A DNA stretch of 5,633 nucleotides from Candidatus Cloacimonadota bacterium (GTDB taxonomy: Bacteria > Cloacimonadota > Cloacimonadia > Cloacimonadales > Cloacimonadaceae). The position numbers and the translations under genes are program-made. Below are positions 5,539-5,633 of the stretch, piece by piece. The DNA lies in the NCBI GenBank assembly GCA_023230245.1, contig JALNXT010000109.1, positions 1 to 5,633 on the forward strand, read 5' to 3'. How positions within the stretch are numbered: position 1 is the first letter of the stretch; each line of letters opens with the position of its first letter. Under the pieces are notes generated by a model, which was not told the DNA's origin, searched no databases, and worked only from the letters and a program-made list of their open reading frames with translations.

Positions 5539-5633
5539 ATGCAACGGTTAATTGGATACGTTTCTGTTGTTCTTATTGCGGCTATCATGCTGTTTAGCTT
5601 AACTGCTTGTGGGAGCAAAAGAAACCCTACTGG
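5539..5633 (+). CDS. N-terminal fragment of a lipoprotein, possibly Ig-like (Big_5-type); runs off the right edge
   Basis: The frame opens with ATG three bases after the ribE stop and stays open for 31 codons to the window edge. Residues 1-20 form a signal peptide with a long hydrophobic core (about 5-20). A lipobox follows, Leu21-Thr22-Ala23-Cys24, so the mature protein should be lipid-anchored at Cys24. Gly25-Ser26 follow the Cys. The next residues, Lys-Arg-Asn-Pro-Thr and a partial Gly codon, resemble the 'PTGGPKD' start of mature Ig-like lipoproteins of the Bacteroidota/FCB group. This is recalled from family knowledge and rests on only a few residues. A modest ribosome binding site (AAGAG, 5526-5530) lies inside the ribE end. 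It is probably cotranscribed with ribE. Confidence 0.8.
   Translation, partial: MQRLIGYVSVVLIAAIMLFSLTACGSKRNPT

Overview
The window looks like chromosomal DNA of an anaerobic, double-membrane (Gram-negative type) bacterium of moderate to low GC. Evidence for anaerobic life is a class I hybrid-cluster protein with a cubane-type Cys pattern, next to a ferredoxin-type iron-sulfur protein. Evidence for a lipoprotein-bearing envelope is two short N-termini with lipoboxes at the two window edges. The right-hand one reads into Asn-Pro-Thr-Gly directly after its lipid-anchored segment. This resembles the start of Ig-like (Big_5/SbsA-type) lipoproteins of the Bacteroidota/FCB group, so an FCB lineage such as Cloacimonadota is my best guess, but the sequence alone does not prove it.

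Layout: (1) 1-147, minus strand, the N-terminal 49 residues of an unidentified lipoprotein that continues off the left edge. (2) 148-315, an intergenic stretch with a 13-bp palindrome upstream of the lipoprotein and a probable Rho-independent terminator for the operon to its right. (3) 316-3715, minus strand, a compact four-gene operon transcribed in the order TetR-type regulator, two-cluster ferredoxin-like protein, small cupin, hybrid-cluster protein (hcp). Gaps are -4, 13 and 16 bases. (4) 3716-4012, a divergent intergenic region holding the operon promoter, a 22-bp operator-like palindrome at the expected transcription start, and a striking long imperfect hairpin. (5) 4013-5633, plus strand, ybaB, recR, ribE and the start of a second lipoprotein, all very tightly packed (1-base overlap, 6-base gap, 3-base gap).

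How the parts may work together: the minus-strand operon reads as a self-regulated module for nitrosative or hydroxylamine stress. Hcp is the catalytic protein (NO or NH2OH reduction). No Hcr reductase gene is present, and the ferredoxin-like protein is the obvious candidate electron donor. The cupin has an unknown accessory role, and the TetR protein probably binds the palindrome over the shared promoter. The plus-strand cluster is housekeeping: nucleoid/DNA binding (YbaB), recombinational repair (RecR) and riboflavin synthesis (RibE). No tRNA, rRNA, CRISPR array, insertion sequence or broken gene was seen.
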